DNA of 64,000 nt from Apiotrichum sp. Y4204. Its lineage: Eukaryota; Basidiomycota; Tremellomycetes; Trichosporonales; Trichosporonaceae. Location of the stretch: contig JAMYHL010000013.1 of the NCBI GenBank assembly GCA_025531455.1, positions 124,001-188,000 on the forward strand. Reading direction: 5' to 3'. This document shows, in pieces, positions 12,502 to 22,797 of this stretch. The translations under genes and the position numbers were made by a program. The first letter of the stretch is position 1. Every line of letters starts with the position of its first letter. The notes under the pieces were generated by a model, which searched no databases, was not told where the DNA came from, and worked only from the letters and a program-made list of their open reading frames with translations.

Positions 12502-13131
12502 GGTTCAAGCTGCTCGATGTAAAGTGAGAAATGTCAACGCGAGACTGACTAGAAACATCAGTTGAGGCCTGCCGACGATAGCTCCATCTGGCAAGCGACC
12601 AGAGAGTTCAGGACCTTAGCTGGCGGGGCTCCATGCCTTCGCGTGGCAATAGCCGGAGTTGCCAACATGCCGAGTTTGGTCCCACCAAAGCCCCAGGATA
12701 TCCAGGATGCCCGTAGACATTGAGACTCCAACTTCATAGAGCCTTCACAGAGAGCTCCTGTAGCTGGGGTCATGGCTAATATGGCTTGCTGTATAGATGA
12801 AAGGCGTGGAGCTTGGAGAGTATTGTGGTTTGATGGATGGGTAATTCCAGCGCCACTCATCCCAGCTTCTTTTCCCTCCTGGGGGTGCCAAATTTTATAA
12901 ATGACGTGGATATTGGATCAGTTCGAGTTGACGCCACATGGATTATCACTGCGCCTTGACCCCAGCCCCGCCCGCTAAGTGCTCCCATGCCGCCCGCTAA
13001 GTGCTCCCATGAACACGAAATAATCTCCATACAAGGCCGCCACTCTACGCCGCTGTAGCGCTGCGGTCGGCGATGACAACAAAAGCAAATGCAAACACAT
13101 GAACCCCACACTCACCATTGCATCCCAAACC
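12502..13131. other. Intergenic region between F-box-like and nucleoporin genes
   Basis: This holds the upstream regions of two divergent genes. A 100-codon open frame on the minus strand (12558-12860) has no family features and no sign of splicing, so I do not call it. A 22-base tandem duplication near the right end is listed separately. Confidence 0.5.
12969..13011. repeat. 22-base tandem duplication upstream of the nucleoporin gene
   Basis: The unit CGCCCGCTAAGTGCTCCCAT with two more bases occurs twice head to tail, essentially identical, about 120 bases before the nucleoporin start. It could double a promoter element or be a recent slippage duplication. Confidence 0.8.
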
Positions 13132-14315
13132 ATGTCCGACTGGTGGACCCAGCCCGCCACTCCTGCGCGGAGTTCCGCATTCCACACGCCTGCCCGCGCC
13201 GATGAGGGTGCGTCGCTCGCGCATTCGCACTCGCACGGCCAGCTGTCGTCCTCGTCTCGCGCGCGTTTCGTGAGCGATGACCCCGATCCCAGCGCTGCCG
13301 AGGGCCCGAAGTTCCTCCCTAGCTTTGCGGCCAGCCCGGCCGGAAAGCTTTCCCTTGTGAGTCTAAACGCGAGTGATGGGAGTGAAACGGTAGGAGGCTG
13401 GGTGTTGGCTTTGATGCTGGCGTCCCCCTCACCTCGCAATCCTATGGTCTATAAAGGCCGACGTTCAGAGCGCACCCCCATGTTGTTCATTGCTAACCCA
13501 TTAGGGCTCCTCTCCCGTTAGTGTTGCGTCGCCTCCGGCTCCCAAACGATCCCCCGTAGCTCGCTTCTCTACTTCCGCCGAGAGGTAAGTATTGGGACTG
13601 TTTATCCCCAATAGGGTTCATGGAATCCGTGCTCACACCATGCAGCGCCTCGTCACCACGCCACTCCCTCCTTCGTTCCCGTACCGCGCCTGTCCCAATG
13701 GATGAGGACCCGATTCCGACGTCGTCGCTGCACGACGAGCTCCCCGCCCGTGTAGCCCCGCAACAGAGCACCGAAGCTGCCATCGAGCTACCGGTCCCGT
13801 CATCTCTCGAGGCTGGTATGAACACGACGACGCTGCACGTCTTCGGCCCGCCAGTCGAGTACCTTGCCGCACTTCGCCCATACCTTGAGAATATCGGGCC
13901 GGTTGTGTCCTACACGCCTGGGCCGGACGGAAGCAACTGGTGGATTGTCGAGTATGGGACGGCATTGGCAGCGAGCTATGCCCTGCGCCGCCACGGAGAG
14001 ATCGTTAGCGGACGGTGGATGCTCGCGTTCAAGGTTGCCGGACCGGGAAGCACACAGGGCTTGACGCTTGTTAATGGCGTTTCGACAACTGCAGCTGTTA
14101 CGCCACCTGCCGTTGGTGCTGGCAATCCTATCCAGCTCAAGAGCACCAACATTATGAAGGCCAAGCCTAAGGCCGCGGTCGTCAAAGATGAGTATGCGTG
14201 GGAGGAGCCCGAACAGCAGTCTGGCATGCTAAGTCGCGCCGCCGAGTTCATTGTAAGTTGCCGATCAAAACACAACCTTCTGGGTGCTGACGACTATTCT
14301 CAGTTTGGCCGCTAG
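13132..14315 (+). CDS. NUP53: Nucleoporin of the Nup53/Nup35 family
   Basis: Four exons join in phase through introns 13357-13504, 13585-13645 and 14253-14303. The protein starts MSDWWTQPATPARSSAFHTP, typical of Nup35-type proteins, and has a central MPPN/RRM-like domain: TTLHVFGPPVEYLAALRPYL, then IGPVVSYTPGPDGSNWWIVE, then ASYALRRHGEIVSGRWMLAF. The C-terminus, SRAAEFIFGR, matches the amphipathic helix through which Nup53/Nup35 touches the nuclear membrane; the last intron splits this helix and the terminal exon codes only FGR. The role is scaffold of the inner ring of the nuclear pore, linking Nup155- and Nup93-type subunits. An in-frame ATG at 13099 could add 11 residues; I prefer 13132 for its better context. 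Confidence 0.88.
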
Positions 14316-14555
14316 TATATACGATTCGACGACATTGATGCATAGGGCTCAGTCATGCACAGATGGGCGTGCAACAGCACGCACTGGGATGGGCCATATA
14401 GGCGACGTGTATGGAAAATGGAGAACGGTGGGTCGCAGAAGAAAGGGCGCAGGCTACAGAGTACGAAAGCAGGAGAGGATGGGGTGACATCCGACAAAAT
14501 AGGTCTTCTGGTCGATCTTGCTGTCAGAATTTAATTGTATTCAAACCCTTACCCC

Positions 14556-16243
14556 CTAACGGTCACTGACGACCGTCATGTCGCTGTGGTGCGACTTGGC
14601 GGACAGCCAGCTGGGCGAACTCGACTTGTTGGGGGAAGGAGTCGCAGGGAGATTCGGGGTGGAGCCCGTGTTGTGGAACGAAAGCTTCCGGGAAGGAGAC
14701 ATCTGAGGCTCAAACTCGCCGGGCTTCAAGTCGAAAGAAGGAATGAAGGGCTGCGACTCGGCATTCAGGCGTGTAGGGCGACGAGATAAGGACTGGGGAG
14801 TGATGGGGAGCCGAATGCGGCCACCTTGATCCATCCAGTTAATGTTTTCTCCGAAGGGATCGAAGCTGTTGAGGTTGGGAGGTGAGCTAGCCCTGGCCAT
14901 GCCGCTGGCGCTCATGAAGTGGTTGTTGTTGATTGGCGAGTCGACAAGGGTAGTAGACGGGCTGTTGGCAGCGGCCAGGCCACGGGTGACGAGAATGCGG
15001 TCGCCGAGGCGAAGTCCATTGGCATTGATCAGTGAAGCAGCGGAACCGGCATGCTCAAACTGAATAAGGACCGACAAGGGGGCCTGGGACAGCTTGACGA
15101 CGCGGACGATGGGACCAAAAGAACGGAAGATGGAACCAATCGTCTCGGCATCGGGGAATAGGTTCACGTCCTGTCATTAGTATCAAGACCGAGTAAGTAG
15201 TCACTCACAAGATTATCAACAATCACTGCACATTCGGGCGAAGGGTCACGACGAGAGGGAATTGTGGGGGGATGGACGACACGGTTGGGAAGAGTGGCTA
15301 CAATCAGCGTAATGACCTCCTTCGTAACTTACAGTTAGGAAGGCTCTTAGCTTCACGCTGAACGAGCGCCCACGAGACGTCAAGCTTGAAACCGCTGACA
15401 TTAACACTAAACACATTGCGGACTTACTCAATCCACTTGCCGTGCATGTGCTGCATGACTTCAAGGGCCTCGCGGTGAAGGGACATCAGAACAAAGCCCC
15501 TGCCATTAACGTTGGGTCCAATCACTATGAGCTCACCTGCGGCGACCGATACCATCAAGCTGTGAAAGCAGGATGGCGTGTTCAACCATACCATGCGCAG
15601 TAAACAGCTCCTTGAACTCCGCCCTGCAAGTTAGGAGGCTCAGGATCCGTTCTTCTCACTGAGTAAGGTCGAGAGGAAGGTTGAGAATGTAAAGGTTGCG
15701 AGGAAGGTTCGAAGTCGCGTCGTCGCGACCAAAGATAGAGCTTGAAGGGCCTGGAAGGGAAGGCTTGAGGATGCCTGTTGACGAGAGTGAAGGCTGGGCC
15801 GTCCTAGTAAGCCGCGAAACCAGGTCCCAGGAGTTCTGGGGCGGCGTTTTGGGGGCTTGCTTCTCAAAGCGCATGATAGTGCTGTGGTCAGAAGGTCTTC
15901 GCCATTGCTGTTCACTCACATGCCGTTGATCGCTAGGGTGGAACGGAGACTGAGAAGGCTTGCTACCTCGATCTCAGACCCCACCCAGACTTGGGCCCAC
16001 TGGAAAGCGCCTTGAGTTGGAGCGTGTAGGAGAATGCCACGGATACGAACTGGAAGTGAGTTCAGAGGACATTGAGAGCAAGCCAGTGAAGTGACGATGT
16101 ACTTACCACTATTACCCAAGAACTCGCTTAGGGCCTCTGTAGTGACTTGATATGAGCTTTACGTGTCTGATCTAAAGAAACTCACTACTAATGTTGAGAC
16201 CGTAGACCCTCACTTCGAGGAGGTCGTTGTCTGGAGACTGCAT
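14556..16243 (-). CDS. Protein with three RRM-type RNA-binding domains
   Basis: Many short introns separate exons reading from ATG 16243 (MQSPDNDLLEVRVYGLNI) to the stop at 14556. I see an N-terminal RRM-like fold (RVYGLNI, then RGILLH and WVGSEIEVASLLSL), a clearer central RRM (NLYILNLPLDLTQAEFKELF with RRRGFVLMSLHREALEVMQH), and a third (AVIVDNL with LFPDAETIGSIFRSFGPIV and LSVLIQFEHAGSAASLINA). The tail is Ser/Pro/Asn-rich and probably disordered. RRMs bind single-stranded RNA, so a role in mRNA control is likely. I cannot name an ortholog; Mei2-like and Whi3-like proteins are possibilities. Internal splice positions are approximate. Confidence 0.75.
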
Positions 16244-17428
16244 GTGAGGAAGGTGGGTAGCAGTTCTAAAGGAATAAGTGTTGGAGGAAGAGAGCGCAGG
16301 CAGAGTGTCGTCCTTAGTGGCCAAGCAATAAGTGCAGGGCGGTCAGGGTGAGTAAACGGGGTAGCGAGTGACCAGTGAGAAGTCCTTGAGAAGGTAGGGT
16401 TATGAAAGCTGTAAGAATGACGTTGTGAGAGGGAGAAAGAGAGAGTTGCAGTGAGGATGAGAGTGAAACGAGAAAGCGACAAAGAGGAGATGATAAGTTT
16501 ATATAGCAAAGCGGTAAAGTGTTGTAGGGTGGTTGATGAGAGAGGGAAGGCCAAGGCTGTTCAGATCATGAGCGTATATAGCGTACCGAAGAGGGAAGAC
16601 GTTCGGTCCGAAGGGAAGAGCTACCAAGGCTTACCGGATTGTAAAGAGCAAAAGGAAGACGACAAAATACAAGATCACCTTGACCAGGCAAACATTAGCG
16701 GGGGCGGCGGGGCAGAATCGGGTTCGCGAGCTCATGGTCCCTGGCTCATTCCAGTGAGTGAATTGTGCTGCGACAACGATGGTAAGAGTATAAGAGATCG
16801 AGTTGAGGAGACAGAGGAGTAATGCTGACGATCTGGAAGTGTTTGTCGACAAAGGCGATTGGCTATCCGGAGAGCCTAGCTGTATCTTCAATGTCGATCT
16901 GGGGGCTCCAGATAACAACAGACAGAGAGTCTCACCATCGCCTTCGGATCTTCAGTTTGATTTACTGTCAGGCTGTCGCCCCTCGAAACAACAGTGACCA
17001 CAACCACGTCTAACAAGCACGATATATCACTGTCACTTCTGAAGAGCGGTAATAGAAAGTAGGCTAAGCTTCCATCAAGGCCACGCAGATCACTATGCCA
17101 CCAGACACTTGCTTCAGTCCCTGTGAAATGCCACAACGCAAAGCGCCACACATCAAATGCACAACGCAAAGCGCCACACATCAAGCAGATGTGGTGGCTT
17201 TGAGTGGCGGAACCTGGGGGCTTCAACAAATCGCGTGGTTGAGCGGGCTTAAGAGCTCCACTAGTCACGTGATACAGAAGTGACGACACACATCACAGGC
17301 TACGCTGTCGCGTCGAGGATTGTGCAGGGCCCATCAAGTGCTTTGCACACATCCACAATTCTGTGCAACTAAACTATCTTGCTGTTGCTCATCACATCTC
17401 AAACAGTTCGCCTACATCACTCGCCACC
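16244..17428. other. 1.2-kb region between divergent genes
   Basis: The upstream regions of the RRM gene and UFD1 lie here. Left of about 16560 the minus strand is pyrimidine-rich (CTTTCTC-type runs), as expected for a fungal promoter and leader. Short open frames at 16451-16822 and 16631-16918 have no recognisable features. A 25-base direct repeat is listed separately. Confidence 0.5.
17132..17184. repeat. 25-base direct repeat
   Basis: A 25-base unit starting CACAACGCAAAGCGCCACAC appears at 17132-17156 and again at 17160-17184, with three bases between. The copies are identical. It lies about 250 bases upstream of UFD1. Confidence 0.85.
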
Positions 17429-19204
17429 ATGAATCACGGCTACAACGAAGGTGCGTTGGTGCTCTGAGTGGTTCAAGCCATCCTGAAGGGTTTGCCGGTT
17501 CCATATGAGTAGGACTAACTCGTCCAGACGACCTCGACTTCCCATCCCCTCAAGCGGGGCCGAGTGGCTTCCTCGCATCGTTGATGGGTGGTATGGGTGG
17601 CATGGGAGCGCGCTATGGAAGACCCCCTCCGGCTCAGTGAGCTTGATGACGTTCTCGCTTGCGGCGTGTTTGCTTACTGTGCAGCCTCTATGATGACTAT
17701 TTCAAGGCGTTCTCAGTGGCTACCATGGCGCACGGACATGAGCGCCCACAGCTCATGTACGGTGGCAAGAGTAAGTGGCCATTGTATGCGGATGGATTGA
17801 GCGCTAACTATTGTAGTCATCATGCCACCGTCGGCGCTGGCCAAGCTCAGTGAGTTGAATGAGTTTCCATCCCCAATTCGCCACTGACAAGCAGCCTCTC
17901 TTGATATCGAGGGACCATGGACATTCCAGCTGCGCAATCCCCGTAATCCTCAAGTTAACCAGACTCATGCGGGTGTTCTTGAGTTTATTGCCGAGGAGGG
18001 TGTGGTTCATTTGCCAGCTTGGGTAAGTCATGGTGTTCTGCGGCTCTGGTCAGTGGCTAACGCGTTTAGATGATGAAGACTCTAAACCTCAATGAAGGCG
18101 ATCCCGTCCGTCTGACTGGTGCTGCGCTCCCCAAGGGCAAGAGGGTCAAGATTCAAGCTCAATCTGTAGACTTCCTCGAGGTCACCGATCCCAAGGCTGT
18201 GTAAGCATTTGTAAGATTCAAAGCTCATTCACCAGTCTCGAGTCCGCACTTCGAACCTACTCAGCCCTCAGCAAGGGCGACATCATTGAGATCTCGTACA
18301 CTTCGCACACCTTCGAATTCCTCGTCATGGAAACCTTGCCGGAAGGGCCCGGTATTTCCATTATTGACACGGATCTTGAAGTGGACTTTGAGACGCCAGT
18401 TGGCTACGTCGAGCCACCGCGCCCCGCCCCTGCTCCTATTCCTACGATGGCTGATAAGCTCAAGATTGATCTCGGCGGCAAGACCCTCGCGTCACAGGAC
18501 AGCTCGCGCCCTGTGTCTTCTGCATCCATCCGGACACAGGGGTCGGGCGATGGCGCAATGGAGAGCTTCATGGGTGTTGGCCACAGTCTCAGCGGAAGGA
18601 AGGTCAAGGGGAAGGGCCTGGCGAAGAAGATCGAGGAGGTGGATCCGTCAAGCAAAATTAACCGTTTTACGTGGGTGGCAGCTTGCGGTTTAGGACGTCA
18701 AGCTGATATTATAGTGGACCCCGCGTCATCACGACGGACAGCCTGGACCAGGATCGCCAAGTTCCTGCCGCGCTTGTGCTCCCGGCCGGCAAGTTCTTCT
18801 TCGGCTACAAGTACATCCCGTTCGATGAGAAGGCCGACGCGAAGCGGAAGCGGGCCAAGGAGGTGGCAAAGGGTCCCGCTCCGCCAGTGTCATTCCAGGG
18901 AGAGGGCAATAGCCTCAGCCGTCGCGGCCGTGCTTCCCAGCCGGCTGCACAGGCAGAACCGGCGCCGGCCGACGAGGATGAGGAGAAGCCTGACCCATGG
19001 GCTAATCTCGGAAGTGGAAACACGCTCTCGGGTCACAAGCGCCGTGCCGCCGCCAGCCCCTCTCCGGCTTCTACTCCTGCCCCTCGCAACCCAACACGAG
19101 AGGAGGTCATTGACTCGACCATGTTGGACGAAGACGACTTCATGTTTGGTGAGGAGTACGACGAGTACGACGAGGACGACTACATTTCTGTGGACTCTGA
19201 TTAG
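17429..19204 (+). CDS. UFD1: Ubiquitin fusion degradation protein 1 (Cdc48 cofactor)
   Basis: UFD1 pairs with Npl4 to bring ubiquitinated clients to the Cdc48/p97 unfoldase, including in ER-associated degradation. Eight exons (introns starting at 17451, 17637, 17771, 17850, 18023, 18201 and 18671) join in phase to about 477 residues. The N-terminal double-psi barrel and alpha/beta roll are clear: KIIMPPSALAKL, then EGPWTFQLRNP and VVHLPAWMMKTLNLNEGDPV, then KVKIQAQSVDFLE-like text, and KGDIIEISY with FLVMETLPEG. The tail carries SHP-type Cdc48-binding motifs: FMGVGHSLSG, with related FQGEGNSLS and LGSGNTLSG further on. It ends in a very acidic Asp/Glu/Tyr stretch (DEYDEDDY). It is longer than yeast Ufd1 (about 360 residues) because of this tail. 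Confidence 0.95.
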
Positions 19205-19392
19205 ACAACCCACCCCACGCATTCACATGGTATCGAGGGAGGTGGTCGGCAGATGACAAGCACAATACAGCCAATGACTGAAGCAGGCAACAAGGCCACA
19301 GGTCTGTTCCTCAACCGCATGCATGTAACTCTACACTGTGACTAGCGCTTCTATCCCTGTTTCAGAAGCTACAATTGATTTTGATGGTATAT

Positions 19393-20333
19393 CTACGCCT
19401 TGGTGAGGCGCTCCTCGTACGCCTTCCAGCCCTCCTGGCGATACTTCTCCGCTTCAGCAAGGACGGCCTCAGGTCCGCCCTGGACACCGTAGATTCCACG
19501 GCCCACAATGATGACGTCGCACCCCGAGTCGTAGACGACCTCACGGGGGGTGCGGTACTGCTGCCCAAGCTTGTCGCCCTTGGCAACGAGACCGACACCG
19601 GGGGTGAGGACGAGGAAGTCGTCCTCGCCGTCAGCATCGACGCGGCCCATGGCAATGAAGCCGACGACCCAGTCGCGGCCAGCCTCGCGTGCCATGCGCA
19701 CCGCAGTCTTGGTGTACTCGCCAGTCGCGAGGTTACCGGCGGACGACATCTCAGCCAGCAGAAGAAGCGCACGGCCGAGCGGCTTGCCGACCGTTCCGAG
19801 GCCGGTGATGATGCCGGGGCCCGGAAGAGGGTGTGCGTTTGTCATGTGCGACCACTCGGCGATGCGGTGCACGCCGGACGAGTACTGCAGCGAGACGGTG
19901 TTGCCTACTGTCAGTGGAAAGTATGTGAGGATGCGTACCAATGTCGGCAAACTTGCGGTCCTCGAAGATGATGAAGTCGTGCTCGTCTGCGAGTTTGGCC
20001 AGCTCGGCGGTCAGGGCAGGAGTGAAGTCCTCGATGATGTCGATGTGAGTCTGGGGTCAGTTCGCGAACGGCGGCTGCAACACGCGGTTTGTGATAGCCT
20101 CCAAGCAATCTCAATAGTCCTCTTCTCCACGCGCAACGCACCTTGACCATGCACACACTCGGCGCAACGCGCCTCACGACCTCGAGCACGTCGGCCGACT
20201 TTGTGACATCGACAGAGACACAGAGGTTGGTCTTCTTGCGGTCCATAATCTCAAGAAGGCGGCGCGCCGTCGGGTTCGGGTGCGCGGCCGCGCGGTCCGC
20301 GTACGTCTTCAGAGTGGTCGGGTGCGGTGCCAT
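19393..20333 (-). CDS. URA3: Orotidine 5'-phosphate decarboxylase
   Basis: This enzyme converts orotidine monophosphate to UMP, the last step of de novo pyrimidine synthesis in the cytosol. Three exons (introns 20051-20141 and 19905-19938) give about 271 residues, a normal length. Catalytic landmarks are visible: the lysine-containing [18 protein letters not shown], the signature [17 protein letters not shown] with the Asp-x-Lys-x-x-x-Asp network, [27 protein letters not shown] with [11 protein letters not shown], and [13 protein letters not shown], which contacts phosphate. It starts [20 protein letters not shown]. The gene is divergent from PEX12. Confidence 0.97.
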
Positions 20334-20651
20334 TGTGGGATTGCTGAAGAAATCTAGATGCAAAAAGCTCGGAATGCTGATTTCCTCATATCAAGGGCAG
20401 AGACGATCGGTGCCAGTCGATCTCGAAATCTCATCAACATCTCCTCACGTGATTTAGCGCCCTTAGCGTGGTTTGCATATGGTTCTCGCGCGAGACTATT
20501 CAGACTAACGTACACGGTGATCCCCGTCCTGGCTCCGAGCTCGGGTTCGGCGCCCCCATGCTCGGCTCCTCTCATATCCGGCACGACATGAACAGCCCCA
20601 AGTTCTCCACATCACACCTCACTACCTCCGTTCTTCCATCACCCATCAGCC
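20334..20651. promoter_or_regulatory. Shared intergenic promoter region of URA3 and PEX12
   Basis: The 318 bases between the two divergent starts must contain both promoters. I see no clear TATA box, and no upstream sequence that I can assign to a known regulator. The right end before PEX12 is C/T-rich. Confidence 0.6.
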
Positions 20652-21844
20652 ATGGCCGACGCAGAACGTGCGCCCGCCCCGCTCTTTCCCGAGGCGGGGC
20701 CGAGCAACGAGCACCTCCGTCCGCACCTCGTTGAGATCGTCCCCGAGGAACAGCTCCGGAGCGTGCTGCACCCTGTGTTCCGCTACGTCTTGACCGTGAG
20801 CCGGAACCATTGCCCACTTCGGCGCTGACAGTAGTACCTCGCACAACACTACCCGCGATACTTCCTCCGCGTCGTCAACCGCCACGAAGAGGCTTTTGCG
20901 CTCGTGCTCCTCCTTCTAGAGCGCCATCACCTGTGGAAGCATGGTGAGCAGTTGGTCACCGACGGCGTCCTCTGAAGGCAACGTTGACAACAGACGCATC
21001 GCTGTCCGAGCACTTTTATCAGCTTAAGCTCGCACCAGCCACGATTCCGACGCCGCGACTGGGTTCGACGCATACGGCGACGCCGCGTCTCTCGAACCGC
21101 CAGCGGTGGGGCATGCTGCTGATACTGGTCGGCCTGCCGTATCTGCGCGCGAGAGCTGACGATGCATTTGACCGCTGGTCGACGCAGAATGACCCCGACC
21201 TCCTCATCTCGGATCAGGGGCCGCCACTCAGTCGCTTGCAGAAGTTCTTCGTCAAGCTCTACCCCGTCGCAATTACCGCGTTTGAGGGCACGCTGCTCGC
21301 GTACGACTTTGCGTACCTCTTCAACAAGACGGACTGCTACCGCCCATGGCATAAGTGGTTGGGCGTGCGCGTCGTGCGCGACATCGACGAGAACGAAGGA
21401 ACGGGACTACTTGCCAAGCTTCCGCCGCTTCTCCCGCCCCTCCTTCTTGCGCTCAAGTTTGCGCAGTGGTGGTACTCGCCCACCTCGCCGCGCTCCCTCC
21501 CAACAACACAGGCAACTGCGTCGCTGCACACATCTGTCCGCCCCCCGCGCCCTCTTCCCATCCTCCCCGAGTCCGGCATTCTCACCCCGCCGCCGACACC
21601 ACCGCCAGGCGAGAAGCCCGAGGCACAAGCTTACTCCATCGACGTCGCAGGATACGGTCATTGCCCAATCTGTAAAGGCAAATGGGCCAACCCGGCAATC
21701 CTCCCTTCCGGCTGGGTTGTCTGCTGGCGTTGTGGATGGGATGCGATCGCCGGCGAAGGAGAAGCCGGTGAGGCTGGTAAGGGGCGCTGCCCCATTACTG
21801 GAGTAGAGGTGCAGCCTGAGGATCTCAGAAGGGTGTTGGTTTAG
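20652..21844 (+). CDS. PEX12: Peroxisome biogenesis factor 12 (RING peroxin)
   Basis: PEX12 is one of three RING peroxins (with PEX2 and PEX10) forming the ligase channel that ubiquitinates and recycles the PTS1 receptor PEX5. Three exons (introns 20796-20834 and 20944-20993) give about 367 residues. The N-terminal Pex2/Pex12 region is visible: RPHLVEIVPEEQLRSVLHPV, EAFALVLLLLERHHLW, and SEHFYQLKLAP. Hydrophobic segments follow (WGMLLILVGLPYLRAR, FFVKLYPVAITAFEGTLLAY, LPPLLPPLLLALKFAQWWYS). The C-terminal RING is the incomplete type expected for PEX12: CPICKGKWANPAILPSGWVV, then CWRCGWDAI, then CPITG. A proline-rich linker precedes it. Confidence 0.93.
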
Positions 21845-21900
21845 TTGTAGGACAAGTGCGAAGAATGACACAAGGTAGACACTGTTGCAGCAAGTGATAC

Positions 21901-21924
21901 TGACTCTGACTCTGACTCTGACTC
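21901..21924. repeat. Hexanucleotide microsatellite (TGACTC)4
   Basis: Four perfect copies of TGACTC follow the PEX12 stop by about 60 bases. TGACTC is also the Gcn4/AP-1 core site, so the array could bind a bZIP factor, but a simple repeat is the cheaper explanation. Confidence 0.85.
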
Positions 21925-22128
21925 CGGACCTATTAACCTATCATTGTAAAGCCTATCATGGGATACGGAAAACGGACTACCTGGTTCCTCTCGTTCATCG
22001 GATTTAGCGTGAGGCGCACATCTTGTGTTTGCAGGCGTTGCGTAACAGATATGTAAAGTTAACGGGGTGGAAAGAAAAAAGACCTTCATGAAGCGTCTCT
22101 CGCAACGCAATCGGGGCACGCAGTGGGA

Positions 22129-22797
22129 CTATGACAAATCCGTCTCACTGTGCGTGCTCGACGACCACACAAGGCGGTATGACGCCTTCCACTCGTCACC
22201 ATCACCGAGATGGACAAAGTTGACGAGTTCAAACTGTTGTGAGTATCAAGAGTGGCGACTGATCCAAGAAGCTGAGGGACGATCATCACTGGCGAAAGCA
22301 ATGCTCAACAAACAACCTCGCAGGTGGAGTCTGGTCCCACCGCTTGTATCCGGTTCAACCCGAGAACAGCCTTGCTTCCGTGGACTCAACGAGCACTGGT
22401 TACACCCTCATGTCTCACTCCTCACTGTCTCACTCACCCGCTTATCAGAGCGCAGGGCGGCAAGAAGGTCCGCGATATCGTCTGCTGTCATCGTGAGGTC
22501 ACGGGCCTCGATGCGAAGGTTACCCGCCGACCAGAGATGGACATTGGTGTTGTTCTGCCTGTGAGTGGAATGGTAACGGTGAGATAAGAAAGAAAGATGC
22601 AGAGACCAAACATTCGAGTGACACTCGGACGGAACGCCAGTGGCGGCTCGTAACGATAAACTCACGTCCTGAGTAAGCAGGCGCTCCATCATGTCCTCGG
22701 CGCGCGAGGAGCTCGTGTCGGTAGACGTGAAAGACGAGAGGGACGACGTGGAGCGGTCCGAGACGGACGAGTTGGAGCGCGTCTTGGGGTAGAGCAT
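22129..22797 (-). CDS. Small unknown protein, three exons
   Basis: I do not recognise this product of about 115 residues. It starts MLYPKTRSNSSVSDRSTSSL, a serine-rich segment, then RAEDMMERLLTQD. An intron ends at CAGGCAG and the next exon reads NNTNVHLWSAGNLRIEARDL then TMTADDIADLLAALRSDKR. A longer intron follows (donor GTGAGT, acceptor CAACAG), and the last exon reads FELVNFVHLGDGDEWKASYR then LVWSSSTHSETDLS before the stop at 22129. The joins are all in phase 0. TMTADDIADLLAALR looks like a short helical binding module. A TATAAA on the minus strand near 22908-22913 lies about 110 bases upstream. Confidence 0.55.

Noticed and set aside
12558..12860. 100-codon minus-strand frame before the F-box-like gene
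   Set aside because: Short, no motif, and lies in the upstream region of two divergent genes.
21901..21924. Possible Gcn4/AP-1 binding array (TGACTC)4
   Set aside because: It sits past the 3' end of PEX12 and is a perfect simple repeat; slippage explains it without a regulator.
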